The translations under genes were made by a program, and so were the position numbers. DNA of 64,000 bases from Flavobacteriaceae bacterium (GTDB taxonomy: Bacteria > Bacteroidota > Bacteroidia > Flavobacteriales > Flavobacteriaceae), in the NCBI GenBank assembly GCA_016649715.1, contig JAENXC010000009.1, forward strand, positions 62,001-126,000, written 5' to 3'. Positions 22,725 to 30,680 of this stretch are shown piece by piece; the stretch's first letter is position 1; each line of letters opens with the position of its first letter. Under the pieces are notes generated by a model. The model searched no databases, was not told the DNA's origin, and worked only from the letters and a program-made list of their open reading frames with translations.

Positions 22725-22945
22725 GATTATACTTTTATCCAAATCCTGTAAAAAACGAATTGAATTTCAATAATATTTTTTCATTTGAAAAAGTTCAAAT
22801 CTATGGAATTCAGGGCAATTTGATTTCTTCAAAAATGATTTCCGACGGACAACAAACACTATCTATAAATCTCCCTTCGGGATTGTATTTTGTGAATTTC
22901 AGCAATGATGCGCAAACCGTTACGAAGAAAATGATTGTGGAATAG
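22706..22945 (+). pseudogene. C-terminal type IX sorting-domain remnant of a secreted protein
   Basis: The frame gives about 79 residues, of which the last 70 are a type IX secretion C-terminal domain: YPNPVKNELNF, VQIYGIQGNLISSKM, INLPSGLYFVNFSNDAQTVT and KKMIVE at the end. Such domains are always attached to a large exported protein; here there is no cargo part, since an in-frame TAA lies at 22700. Prophage sequence directly precedes it. The simplest reading is that the phage inserted into a T9SS cargo gene and the rest lies beyond the left end of the prophage, outside the window. It is unlikely to be a functional gene on its own. Confidence 0.75.
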
Positions 22946-22972
22946 TAAAAATCTTCAAACTTTTTGGTGGCT

Positions 22973-23007
22973 AAACCTCACAGGTCTCAAAGACCTATGA
23001 GGTTTTT
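22973..23007. terminator. Bidirectional hairpin terminator, AGGTCT family
   Basis: AAACCTCACAGGTCT and AGACCTATGAGGTTT pair over 15 bases with one mismatch around a CAA loop, followed by T-runs. Related palindromes occur at 61426-61458 and 63068-63096. It separates the sorting-domain remnant from the decarboxylase gene. Confidence 0.65.
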
Positions 23008-23087
23008 CTTGTTTTTATTGTGGGAAATCCGAATATCCCTTCCTAAAACCGTAATTTTGCACTTCCAAAAAAATATAAAGCAAACAC

Positions 23088-24527
23088 GTGAAAATTCAAA
23101 ATAAAGCGACGCTGGAATTACCTTACGACGAAATGAAAACCTATGGCTACGAAGTAGTTGATGCAATAGTGGAACACTTTGCAACGCAGAACGAAAAGCT
23201 ACCGGTTGTTTCCGGTTCTCGGAAAGAAATGGAGGACTTATTTCTTGAGGATGCACCCGAAAATCCGAGCGATGCACGAAAAGTATTAAAGTTTGTCTTG
23301 GACGAGGTGATGACCAAAAGCAATATCGTTTCACACCCAAAATCCTATTCCTTTGTTCCGGGACCCAGCAATTTCATAAGTGCGATGGCAGATGGTTTGG
23401 CGTCCGGCTTCAATATATTTTCTGGAGGTTGGGCGGCTTCCCCAGCTGCCGCCGAAATGGAAATCGTGGCGATGGACTGGCTGTTGAAAATGTTCGGGTT
23501 TCCCCAGAAAAAGGGAGGTGGAATTTTTACGAGTGGCGGTTCTATGGCTAATTTGACTGCCTTGGTAACTGCACGTGCAATAAAATGTGGGGATGATTTC
23601 AGCAAATCCATTATCTATCTTTCAGATCAGGCGCACTCTTCAAATATCAAAGCTATTCACGTGCTCGGTTTCAAAAAAGAACAGATTCGGATTATTCCGA
23701 CCGATGGCGAATTCAAGTTTTCACTTAACAAATTAAAGAATGCTATTGCAAAAGACCGATTGGAAGGTTTACAACCGTTCTGTTTGATTGCGACTGCCGG
23801 AACAACAAATACCGGAACCGTAGATCCACTCTCAGATATTGCAAAAATTTGTAAAAAAGAAGACATTTGGTTCCATATTGACGGTGCTTACGGCGGTTTT
23901 GCAATTCTTTCCGAAGATGGAAAACAGCTTTTAAAAGGAATTGAAAAGGCGGATTCGTTAACAGTTGATCCACACAAATGGTTTTTTCAACCGTATGAAA
24001 TTGGTTGTCTTTTAGTGAAAAAACACAAATGGCTAAAAGGGACTTTCACTGAAAAACCTGAATATCTGCGGGATATTGAAGGCAATACTTCCGAAATAAA
24101 CTTTTACGACCACGGTATTGAATTAACGCGCCGTTTCCGGGCATTGAAATTTTATATGTCCGTGAAAACTTTTGGTTTGGGCGAATTCCGAAAAGCGATT
24201 TCCTATAATGTAAAACTTGCTGAGGCAACGGAAGCATTTCTTCGGAAAAGTTCCAATTGGGAAATTATTTCACCAGCAACTTTGGCGGTCATCAATTTTA
24301 GGTACAACCCGATTGGCAACAAACTTTCAGAGAAAAAACTGGATGCACTCAACCAACGCATTTCCAAAAGTGTAGTGGACTCGCAACAGGCTTTGCTTGT
24401 AACCACGGTGCTTAACAAACAAGTGGTTTTAAGAATGTGTTTGATAAATCCGCGAACCACGCTGGACGACGTAAAAGAAACTATCCTCCTCTGCGAATCT
24501 TTTGCGGTTGAAAAGGTCTTGGCTTGA
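23088..24527 (+). CDS. Pyridoxal-dependent group II amino acid decarboxylase
   Basis: A 479-residue PLP enzyme of the group II decarboxylase family (glutamate, aromatic amino acid, diaminobutyrate type), starting at GTG. Features in order are KSYSFVPGPSNF and SPAAAEMEIVAMDWL in the N-terminal part, GGIFTSGGSMANLTALV (phosphate-binding), ATAGTTNTGTVDPL, the cofactor Asp in FHIDGAYGGF, and the Schiff-base Lys in TVDPHKWFFQPYEIGCL. The substrate cannot be told from the sequence. It overlaps the next gene by 4 bases (TTGA), so the two may be co-transcribed. Confidence 0.87.
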   Translation: MKIQNKATLELPYDEMKTYGYEVVDAIVEHFATQNEKLPVVSGSRKEMEDLFLEDAPENPSDARKVLKFVLDEVMTKSNIVSHPKSYSFVPGPSNFISAMADGLASGFNIFSGGWAASPAAAEMEIVAMDWLLKMFGFPQKKGGGIFTSGGSMANLTALVTARAIKCGDDFSKSIIYLSDQAHSSNIKAIHVLGFKKEQIRIIPTDGEFKFSLNKLKNAIAKDRLEGLQPFCLIATAGTTNTGTVDPLSDIAKICKKEDIWFHIDGAYGGFAILSEDGKQLLKGIEKADSLTVDPHKWFFQPYEIGCLLVKKHKWLKGTFTEKPEYLRDIEGNTSEINFYDHGIELTRRFRALKFYMSVKTFGLGEFRKAISYNVKLAEATEAFLRKSSNWEIISPATLAVINFRYNPIGNKLSEKKLDALNQRISKSVVDSQQALLVTTVLNKQVVLRMCLINPRTTLDDVKETILLCESFAVEKVLA

Positions 24528-25762
24528 AACAGGTCGATGTTATCATAATTGGCGGCGGCGCTGCGGGATTTTTTACGGCGATAAATGCTGCTGACCTGCC
24601 TGCCGGCAAGGCAGGAAAGAATCCGAAGCTAAAAATAGTAATTCTTGAGCGCGGGAAGGAAGTGCTCACCAAAGTGAAAGTTTCCGGTGGCGGAAGGTGC
24701 AACGTTGCCCACGCCGAATTTCTTCCGAAGGAATTAACGCAAAATTATCCGCGTGGCGAAAAGGAACTTTTGGGCCCGTTCCATACGTTTATGACGGGCG
24801 ATACCATTGACTGGTTTGAAAAAAGAGGCGTGGCGTTGAAGATTGAAGAAGACGGCAGAATGTTTCCAGTCTCAGATTCTTCGCAAACCATAATTGATTG
24901 TTTTCTTTCTGAAGCAAAAAAACTTGGTGTAGAAGTTCTTCTTAATCAATCTGTAAAGGAGATTCAAAAGGTGGCAGACCATTTTGTAATAAATACAACT
25001 ACCGATACTTTTTCCGCAGAAAAAATAGTGGTTGCCACAGGCAGTAATCCGAAGATTTGGCAATTGCTGGAAGGTTTGGGACATACTGTTGTTCCGGCAG
25101 TTCCTTCGCTTTTCACATTTAATATTAAGGATGGGCGGATTGTGGATTTGCCTGGGATTGCCACGAATGCACGAATAAAAATTTTATCGAAGAACGGAAG
25201 TAGTTGCTTGGAAAACGACGGTCCTCTTTTGATTACGCATTGGGGAATGAGCGGGCCCGCCATTTTGAAACTTTCTGCTTGGGGGGCACGAATTTTAGAA
25301 CCATTAAACTATCATTTCAATATTGAAGTGAATTGGTTGAACAATCTTTCGGAAGAAGATGCTTTAGATTCTATGAAGAATTTGAAAATAGAACAGGGAA
25401 AGCAGACCATTTTTAAATATGCGCAGTTCGAATTGCCAAAACGGCTTTGGCAAAGTCTTGTAAAAGCTACGGGAATTGATGAACGGCTCACTTGGGCCGA
25501 GGCCACGCGCGAAAATCTTCAAAATATAGCCAACCAATTGACTGCTGGGATTTTTGAAGTGACCGGGAAGAGTACTTTTAAGGAAGAATTCGTAACGGCA
25601 GGCGGTGTGGATTTAAAGGAAGTAAACTTCAAAACCTTTGGAAGCCGCATCTGCAAGAATCTTTATTTTGCGGGAGAAGTACTTAATATTGATGCCATTA
25701 CTGGCGGCTTTAACTTTCAGAATGCTTGGACGGGCGGGTTTATCGTTTCGCAAAATCTTTAA
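24524..25762 (+). CDS. BaiN/HI0933-type flavoprotein oxidoreductase
   Basis: A 412-residue FAD-binding protein of the HI0933/YhiN/BaiN family, starting at TTG. It has the dinucleotide motif VDVIIIGGGAAGFFTAINAA, the family motif LTKVKVSGGGRCNVAH, KIVVATGS, LLITHWGMSGPAILKLSAWG and the C-terminal GGVDLKEVNFKTFGSR and INAITGGFNFQNAWTGG-like end. The function in the cell is not established for most members; some reduce bile acid intermediates or lipids. Between INAA and NPKLKIV it carries an extra DLPAGKAGK, encoded by a CCTGCCTGCC palindromic repeat inserted in frame (24595-24615). Confidence 0.85.
   Translation: MKQVDVIIIGGGAAGFFTAINAADLPAGKAGKNPKLKIVILERGKEVLTKVKVSGGGRCNVAHAEFLPKELTQNYPRGEKELLGPFHTFMTGDTIDWFEKRGVALKIEEDGRMFPVSDSSQTIIDCFLSEAKKLGVEVLLNQSVKEIQKVADHFVINTTTDTFSAEKIVVATGSNPKIWQLLEGLGHTVVPAVPSLFTFNIKDGRIVDLPGIATNARIKILSKNGSSCLENDGPLLITHWGMSGPAILKLSAWGARILEPLNYHFNIEVNWLNNLSEEDALDSMKNLKIEQGKQTIFKYAQFELPKRLWQSLVKATGIDERLTWAEATRENLQNIANQLTAGIFEVTGKSTFKEEFVTAGGVDLKEVNFKTFGSRICKNLYFAGEVLNIDAITGGFNFQNAWTGGFIVSQNL
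24595..24615. repeat. CCTGCCTGCC palindromic repeat inside a coding frame
   Basis: CCTGCCTGCCGGCAAGGCAGG forms a hairpin and encodes the extra residues LPAGKAG of the flavoprotein. A related copy lies between genes at 50127-50147. The neighbouring protein sequence continues in the family pattern on both sides. Confidence 0.75.
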
Positions 25763-25821
25763 ATACGCTTTTGTTTTTATTGTATCATTTATATATATTT
25801 GATATATAAAATCTATATAAA

Positions 25822-26073
25822 ATGGGAAAGACTAAAAAATTGATTGAGCTAGACAATAAAACTTTAGAAGTTTTTGAAAAACAGGCAAAGCTTCAAAAAC
25901 GCTCCCTGAAGAATTATATTGAATTTACGTTGCACGAAACTGCACTGAATCTATCGGAACCTTCGGAAGAATATAAGGCGATGATGGATGACATGTTGGA
26001 ACGGCAGAAAAATGGTACTTTAGAAACTACACCAATTTCAGAAGTATTAAAGAGGTATGGAAGAAAATTATGA
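25822..26073 (+). CDS. Antitoxin-like protein of a RelE/ParE-type pair
   Basis: An 83-residue charged protein: MGKTKKLIELDNKTLEVFEK, QKRSLKNYIEFTLHETALNL and a C-terminal tail with MLERQKNGTLETTPISEVLK. The first 45 residues resemble a ribbon-helix-helix DNA-binding unit, and the unstructured C-terminal part is typical for antitoxins that wrap the toxin. It overlaps the downstream toxin-like gene by 17 bases, the classical arrangement with the antitoxin first. It would repress its own operon; TATATATTTGATATATAAAA just upstream of the ATG is a palindromic operator candidate. Confidence 0.7.
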   Translation: MGKTKKLIELDNKTLEVFEKQAKLQKRSLKNYIEFTLHETALNLSEPSEEYKAMMDDMLERQKNGTLETTPISEVLKRYGRKL

Positions 26074-26326
26074 TATTACTGATGAAGCAAAATTAGAACT
26101 TCACAAAGCGAAATGTTTTTTTGAGTTTTTAGGAAAAGAAGAAGAATTTCTCGATGATTTTCTCCATCAGTTGCGTATTATTTTACAAATGCCTTATGGT
26201 TTTCAAATCAGATATCGGAATGTTCGAATTGTAAAATTTGAACAGTTTAACTATTCCATCCATTATGCAATTTTTAAGGAGCAAATCATAATTTTGCGAA
26301 TAATCAACCAACTCCAATCCTATTAA
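26057..26326 (+). CDS. RelE/ParE-family toxin-like protein
   Basis: An 89-residue protein with the fold pattern of RelE/ParE toxins: two N-terminal helices (TDEAKLELHKAKCFFEFLGK, FLDDFLHQLRIILQMP) followed by strands YGFQIRYRNVRIVKF, YSIHYAIFKEQIIILRIINQ. RelE members cut mRNA in the ribosome A-site and ParE members inhibit gyrase; which applies is not clear. The start overlaps the antitoxin by 17 bases. The pair lies between host metabolic genes and near a broken DUF1697 gene. Confidence 0.68.
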   Translation: MEENYDITDEAKLELHKAKCFFEFLGKEEEFLDDFLHQLRIILQMPYGFQIRYRNVRIVKFEQFNYSIHYAIFKEQIIILRIINQLQSY

Positions 26327-26327
26327 T

Positions 26328-26852
26328 ATGCAAATCCACATTGCCCTACTTCGCGGTATTAACGTTGGGCCCCATAAAAAACTATAAATGGCGGATATTA
26401 AACTTCTATATGAAGAGTTAGGGTTTGCAGATGTAGCTACTTATATTCAGAGTGGGAATGTGGTCTTTTCTGCTAATGCTGAAAGGGGTTTGGCTGAAAA
26501 GATTTCCACTGGAATAGTGAAAATGTTTGGCTTTGGGGTGCCGGTTCTTGTGAAAACAATTGCTGAGGTTGAAGCTATTCTTGTTGCTTGTCCCTTTTCC
26601 GAGGAAAAGAAAGTGGCTTCGTATTTTACGTTGCTGGATGAAACCCCCTCAAAAGATTTAAGGAAACAAGTAAACAAACTAACTTATCCGAACGAAGAGT
26701 TTGTAATAGATGAAAACTGTGTGTATTTCTTTTCCGAAAAGGGATATGGCAATGCCAAATTCAACAATAATTTTTTTGAAAAGAAATTGATGGTTGCTGC
26801 AACTACACGCAATTACAGCACTTTGGTAAAACTTCTGGAATTGGCGGAATAG
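26328..26852 (+). pseudogene. DUF1697 gene interrupted by an early stop
   Basis: The frame starting at ATG 26328 reads MQIHIALLRGINVGPHKKL, then TAA at 26385-26387, then MADIKLLYEELGFADVATYI. Together this is a complete DUF1697 protein (about 174 residues); family members normally read ALLRGINVGGHNKIKMADLK without a stop. One base change (AAA to TAA at the Lys codon) explains the interruption. The C-terminal part is intact up to LVKLLELAE. The ATG directly after the TAA may allow re-initiation of a 154-residue shortened protein, but that would lack the first strand. The function of DUF1697 is unknown. Confidence 0.7.
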
Positions 26853-26856
26853 CTTT

Positions 26857-27381
26857 TTATTGGCGCAGTTTTTTCAATTCATTTTTGGTTAGCATAAGAT
26901 TTTCTTCGTCAAAACAGGCGAAGATCACTTCTACAATAGTTTTATGTTCTTGCAGAAATTCGTATACGGTTTGGACGGCGATTTTGGCTGCTTTTTCTTT
27001 GGGAAAATGATATATTCCTGTACTGATGTTCGGGAAGGCGACAGTTTTGCAATTGTTTTCTACAGCAAGTTTTAAGGAGTTAATATAACAATTGGCTAGT
27101 TTTTCTTCTTCATTTTTTTCACCACCGTTCCAAACTGGCCCAACGGTGTGGATTACGTATTTTGAAGGCATTTTTCCAGCTGAGGTTATAACGGCTTCGC
27201 CCACTTTGCAACCGCCTTGCCTAGCAATGATCTTTCTACAATCTTCGAGTATTTGTAAGCCGCCCACACGATGTATGGCACCATCCACACCACCTCCGCC
27301 CAATAAGGAAGTGTTGGCAGCATTCACAATGGCATCTACTTCTAAAGCTGTGATATCTGCTTTTATTGCTTTTATCCTCAC
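26857..27381 (-). CDS. Macro-domain ADP-ribose-binding protein (YmdB-like)
   Basis: A macro domain of about 174 residues. The nucleotide-binding segment is [20 protein letters not shown], followed by [30 protein letters not shown] and [20 protein letters not shown], which carries the second ADP-ribose loop. The residues for O-acetyl-ADP-ribose deacetylation (Asn in NAAN, Asp in GVDGAIH) are present. GTG at 27381 ([13 protein letters not shown]) is preferred over an ATG at 27429, because the latter overlaps the DUF2945 gene and adds residues outside the family pattern. The gene lies 10 bases after DUF2945 on the same strand. Confidence 0.82.
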   Translation of the reverse strand: MRIKAIKADITALEVDAIVNAANTSLLGGGGVDGAIHRVGGLQILEDCRKIIARQGGCKVGEAVITSAGKMPSKYVIHTVGPVWNGGEKNEEEKLANCYINSLKLAVENNCKTVAFPNISTGIYHFPKEKAAKIAVQTVYEFLQEHKTIVEVIFACFDEENLMLTKNELKKLRQ

Positions 27382-27391
27382 GGGAACTGGT

Positions 27392-27598
27392 TTAAACTTT
27401 TGAAAGCGCGGAACCTTTATGGGCCGCAATATGGTCTGTCTTGTCGCTTTTTATTTCGTACTGAGGATCGTCTTTACTGGCATGGTGCGTGTAGCCTTTG
27501 TACTGAAAATCGGAGTGGTGCACTTTTGTGATTTTTCCGCTTACGTGGCCTGCCTCTGAGTTCCATTTCACGTGGTCGCCTACTTTGAAGGTTTTCAT
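27392..27598 (-). CDS. DUF2945 / hypervirulence-associated TUDOR-like protein
   Basis: A 68-residue protein of the DUF2945 (HVA1) family, recognised by [40 protein letters not shown] and [20 protein letters not shown] with the final KGSALSKV. The fold is a small SH3/TUDOR-like barrel that may bind nucleic acid or modified tails; the role in bacteria is not known. It lies directly upstream of the macro-domain gene, so the pair may be transcribed together. The 208-bp spacer to the next gene to the right carries only A/T-rich sequence. Confidence 0.82.
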   Translation of the reverse strand: MKTFKVGDHVKWNSEAGHVSGKITKVHHSDFQYKGYTHHASKDDPQYEIKSDKTDHIAAHKGSALSKV

Positions 27599-27806
27599 AG
27601 CAACTTATTTTAGATTCGTTTTTCTTTTTTAATCTAAAGATACGTATTTGTTGGGATTTTTAAATTGAGGAATATAGTAATTGAACTGAAACTAAGGAAT
27701 TATGCGAATTACTCTTTCCGTCTTTCTAAAAATGCTTTTGGCCATTTTTGGAAATCTACCTAAGAGGTCTCGCATTATAAACCCGCGGTAGCTGGTGAAA
27801 ATAGTT

Positions 27807-28259
27807 TTAGTTACTCAAAGCTGCACACTCCTTTTCTAATATTCCGTTTATTAGGGTGGGCGGGGCTGTCCATCTTTTAATTGTTGTATCTATAAGTACG
27901 GGTAGTTTAGAACTAAAGCCGCCAATTTCTCCGGTGGCCAAGCCGATTACGATTATTGGTATTTTGGTGTGTCGTATCATATAGGAACACATAATGCAAG
28001 GTTCGTGTGTTGTGTACATAATACAATCTGACAGGTCTTGGCTTTTTAGATGTTTTGTGGCCTGGCGTATTGCTTCTATTTCTGCGTGAAAAGTAATGTC
28101 GTTATGTGTTTTTCCGCCTTCAATTCCTTCTGCTATTATTGTTCCGTTTTGTATGATGATTGAACCAACAGGACTGTCGCCTCGCTGCTTTGCAATTTTG
28201 GCAAGGTCTATACAGACGCTCATATAGTGTTCGTGTTGTTTTAAAACTTTGTGGTTCAT
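27807..28259 (-). CDS. Cytidine/deoxycytidylate deaminase-family nucleoside deaminase
   Basis: A 150-residue zinc deaminase. The metal and catalytic motifs are HAEIEAIRQA (His-Ala-Glu) and EPCIMCSYMI (Pro-Cys-x-x-Cys), with GDSPVGSIIIQNGTIIAEGI at the N-terminal strand. The substrate could be guanine, cytosine or tRNA adenosine; the sequence is closest in feel to guanine deaminase/tRNA-type nucleoside deaminases, but I do not assign one. It lies 2 bases downstream of the DUF1801 gene on the same strand, so the two are likely co-transcribed. Confidence 0.82.
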   Translation of the reverse strand: MNHKVLKQHEHYMSVCIDLAKIAKQRGDSPVGSIIIQNGTIIAEGIEGGKTHNDITFHAEIEAIRQATKHLKSQDLSDCIMYTTHEPCIMCSYMIRHTKIPIIVIGLATGEIGGFSSKLPVLIDTTIKRWTAPPTLINGILEKECAALSN

Positions 28260-28261
28260 TT

Positions 28262-28648
28262 TTATTTTTTATTTACTTGGGGCACGCGATGGGTTGTTGC
28301 GTATTTCAAAAGATTAATCAGATCTGGATTGGATAGGTCTGCAACTGATTTTATCTTGCAATGCCGGAACAATTTTCCGGTTCCTTGCAGTAGGTTCTTT
28401 GGGTCGGGAAGTTCGGTCCCGTAGTTGAATCCTAAATTTACGTGGTGCCTTGCGGGCATTACCCAACAAAAATGCTGGGTTTTTTTCTTGGGCCCTGTTC
28501 CGAAACCTGTGTTTTTTTGTCGGATCCAAACCACTTCCACCACTTGGGGAAGCACTTTGTAAATCAGTTTTCTGGTTTGTCGTGCAATTTCTTTTATCTC
28601 TTCCGAATAACTTTGGATTGCTTCTTCAAATGCTTCGTTGTTTTCCAT
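28262..28648 (-). CDS. DUF1801 (YdhG/CyaY-like) domain protein
   Basis: A 128-residue protein starting at ATG 28648 (MENNEAFEEAIQSYSEEIKE). The domain pattern is RQTRKLIYKVLPQVVEVVWI, GTGPKKKTQHFCWVMPARHH and VNLGFNYGTELPDPKNLLQG followed by GTGKLFRHCKIKSVADL, matching DUF1801 proteins of the YdhG/frataxin-like fold. The function is not known. A GTG two codons upstream is a possible alternative start. It ends 2 bases before the deaminase gene. Confidence 0.8.
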   Translation of the reverse strand: MENNEAFEEAIQSYSEEIKEIARQTRKLIYKVLPQVVEVVWIRQKNTGFGTGPKKKTQHFCWVMPARHHVNLGFNYGTELPDPKNLLQGTGKLFRHCKIKSVADLSNPDLINLLKYATTHRVPQVNKK

Positions 28649-28795
28649 ATTCACGGTTTTTGTTTTCTTACCAAACCATTGATGACATTTTCAATCACTT
28701 TTCGATGTGTTTGTAATATGACTATTAATTAGTAGTTTTTAGGTTGATATTGTGAGGAGAAAAAGCTTTCGGGATGTTGTGACTCGGAGGCTTTT

Positions 28796-28969
28796 TTACT
28801 CAAAAAACAAATACATTCCCCTTTCATCATTATGGATTACTGGTTCCAAACGGTAGGCTGTTTTCATATTTTCTTGAATGAGCACTTCGGTTTTGGCACC
28901 TTCGGAAAGCAGTTTGCCGTTGTTAACGAATCCCGATTTTTCGTTGAATGTTTTTCCACCGCAAATTTC
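28796..28969 (-). pseudogene. C-terminal remnant of an ABC transporter ATPase
   Basis: On the minus strand the frame ending in TAA at 28796-28798 reads FNEKSGFVNNGKLLSEGAKT, then EVLIQENMKTAYRLEPVIHN and DERGMYLFFE. This resembles the last 50 residues of FecE/HmuV-type iron-siderophore ABC ATPases, where a strand with a Gly-Lys turn is followed by an EVL...ENL helix. A stop lies just upstream in the frame and no Walker motifs remain. It partly overlaps the 3' end of the GT2 gene in another frame. Most likely it is a decayed fragment; the similarity is short, so the identity is tentative. Confidence 0.4.
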
Positions 28970-29777
28970 TTATGAAGACTCCTTCTTTCTCAGAAACGAT
29001 ATATTGCAATTTTTGATTTTTCGCTTTTTGATACCCTTTTATGCAATCCCCAAAAAACCGAAAACTGTTTTTTTTGGAAGCCAATTTAGCCGAAGCAATA
29101 CATGTGAGCCAAAAACCATAGCGCATTTTATAAAAGGCCTCGCCCTGTTTGTACCTTGAAGCTTGGGTGTAAACTTTTCCGGTGGGTTTTAAGTGTTTTA
29201 CGTGAAGGGAAGGTTCGGTCTGTATTTTCCAGCCGTGGTATTGGGCCAGTAGTTCGTCCACGGTGTCCCAGCCCATGGTGTTCCGCAAACCTTCAATTTG
29301 CTCGAAACATTCTTTTCTATACGCTTTCAATGCCCCGCGAATATGGTCTTTGTTGGTAAGGTTTTCCAAAATCCATTCCCCGTTTTTTTCGATATAGCAA
29401 AAGCCTCCGGCCATTCCCACGGAAGGGTCATTTTGGAAAACAGTTGCAATTTTTTTGAGATAATCCTTCGGAAAAATGAGGTCTGCATCAAACTTGCAGA
29501 TGATGTCGAAATCATCATCGATCGTTTCAAAGCCTTTGTAAAAAGCATTTATGACTTTGCTTCCGGGCGCATGTACTTCTTCGGAATCATGAAATATGCC
29601 TTCAATGAAATTATATTTTTCTGAAAATCCATCAATGATTTTTTGCGTGCCATCGGTGGAAGCATCGTTTACCACAACAATTTTTTTTGGGGGAAATGTT
29701 TGTTCCGCCAAGGAATGAAGCGTTTTGGAAAGATAGGCTTCTTCGTTATGGGCGGGTATGACGATTTGGAAATTCAA
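28923..29777 (-). CDS. GT2 family glycosyltransferase
   Basis: A 284-residue inverting glycosyltransferase. The nucleotide-sugar site is FQIVIPAHNEEAYLSKTLHS and KIVVVNDASTDGTQKIIDGF, the DxD motif is in IICKFDADLIFPKDYL, and RNTMGWDTVDELLAQYHGW carries the acceptor-side ED-like acidic residues. The C-terminal 60 residues are basic and include GFWLTCIASAKLASKK, which may contact the membrane. It is the last gene of a leftward group with two methyltransferases, probably for an envelope polysaccharide or glycolipid. Confidence 0.82.
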   Translation of the reverse strand: MNFQIVIPAHNEEAYLSKTLHSLAEQTFPPKKIVVVNDASTDGTQKIIDGFSEKYNFIEGIFHDSEEVHAPGSKVINAFYKGFETIDDDFDIICKFDADLIFPKDYLKKIATVFQNDPSVGMAGGFCYIEKNGEWILENLTNKDHIRGALKAYRKECFEQIEGLRNTMGWDTVDELLAQYHGWKIQTEPSLHVKHLKPTGKVYTQASRYKQGEAFYKMRYGFWLTCIASAKLASKKNSFRFFGDCIKGYQKAKNQKLQYIVSEKEGVFIRNLRWKNIQRKIGIR

Positions 29778-29844
29778 TGCGAAAACGTAGCTTAAAACTG
29801 AATGGTTTGGTTTTTAAAAGAAAATTTTAAGCAACGAAGGTATA

Positions 29845-30678
29845 TTAAAAACTCAAATAACTTTTAAAGTTTCGCCGAAAAACGGTTGGGCTTTCATTGT
29901 CAATAACCACAATTCCCAATTTGTAGAAATCAATGGAATAACTGTAATCGCTTTTCAAAATGGTCTGCCAAGCTTTCGCCATTTCCGCACTCCAGTTTAT
30001 ATCGTCGAAAATAAAAATTGCCTTTTTGCTAATATTGCGCTTGAGCATATTGTAATAGTTGACGGTGGGTTCAAACTTGTGGTTTCCATCTATGAAATAT
30101 ATATCATATTGGGTTTTTTGGGCAATTATTGCGGGAAGCACATCGTCATACAGCCCGCAGATTACTTGGAATGTATTGACGTTTTCACTCATTGCGCCGA
30201 ATCTATTTTGCGCCACCTTGCACAAATCTGCCACTCCCTCAATTGTAGTGAATTGAATTGTTTCTTTGTTTGAAGCGTTCAGTTGCAGTGCCTTTAAGTA
30301 GTATTGCCCGGATACTCCGAGGTTGGTGCCTATTTCCAGAATTTTTGAGCTGTTGGAATTATACGCCAGCAAAAAGAAAAACTCGCACCATATTTTTGGG
30401 GTAGCAGCTTTTTTGCAGATTTCAGAAATGGGTGTTTTTAAATCTTTTTCGAAAATTCCAAAATCAATCAATTCAGTATTGTTCAATAATTGGATCCTAT
30501 AATTCTCCATTTCCTGAAAAGCAGAAACCAAATTTTCTGGATAACTTTTCTGTTTTGTAGCTTTTATTGAGGAAAGAATAGCGGGGCCAAAAGAATAATT
30601 TTGAATTTCTTCCAAACGATTGTTTTGGGTTAGGGAAACTTCGGCTAAATGCTTTAATTTTTGAAATTTTTTAATCAT
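29845..30678 (-). CDS. Class I SAM-dependent O-methyltransferase-like protein
   Basis: A 277-residue protein with a Methyltransf_24-type fold in its C-terminal 180 residues. Motif I is SSKILEIGTNLGVSGQYYLK, the acidic loop is TTIEGVADLCKVAQ, YDIYFIDGNHKFEPTVNYYN is motif IV, and IFIFDDINWSAEMAKAWQTI follows. The N-terminal 100 residues (helical, with NYSFGPAILSSIKA) are not typical of the domain. The substrate is unknown; neighbours suggest sugar or lipid decoration. It starts 2 bases downstream of the next methyltransferase gene, so they are coupled. Confidence 0.8.
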   Translation of the reverse strand: MIKKFQKLKHLAEVSLTQNNRLEEIQNYSFGPAILSSIKATKQKSYPENLVSAFQEMENYRIQLLNNTELIDFGIFEKDLKTPISEICKKAATPKIWCEFFFLLAYNSNSSKILEIGTNLGVSGQYYLKALQLNASNKETIQFTTIEGVADLCKVAQNRFGAMSENVNTFQVICGLYDDVLPAIIAQKTQYDIYFIDGNHKFEPTVNYYNMLKRNISKKAIFIFDDINWSAEMAKAWQTILKSDYSYSIDFYKLGIVVIDNESPTVFRRNFKSYLSF

Positions 30679-30680
30679 AG

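Noticed and set aside
22706-22945. Complete small secreted protein gene
   Set aside because: It has only a sorting domain, no signal peptide or cargo, and a stop directly upstream; a remnant is more plausible.
27382-27429. Longer start for the macro-domain gene
   Set aside because: It overlaps the DUF2945 gene and adds residues outside the macro fold; GTG 27381 gives the normal N-terminus.
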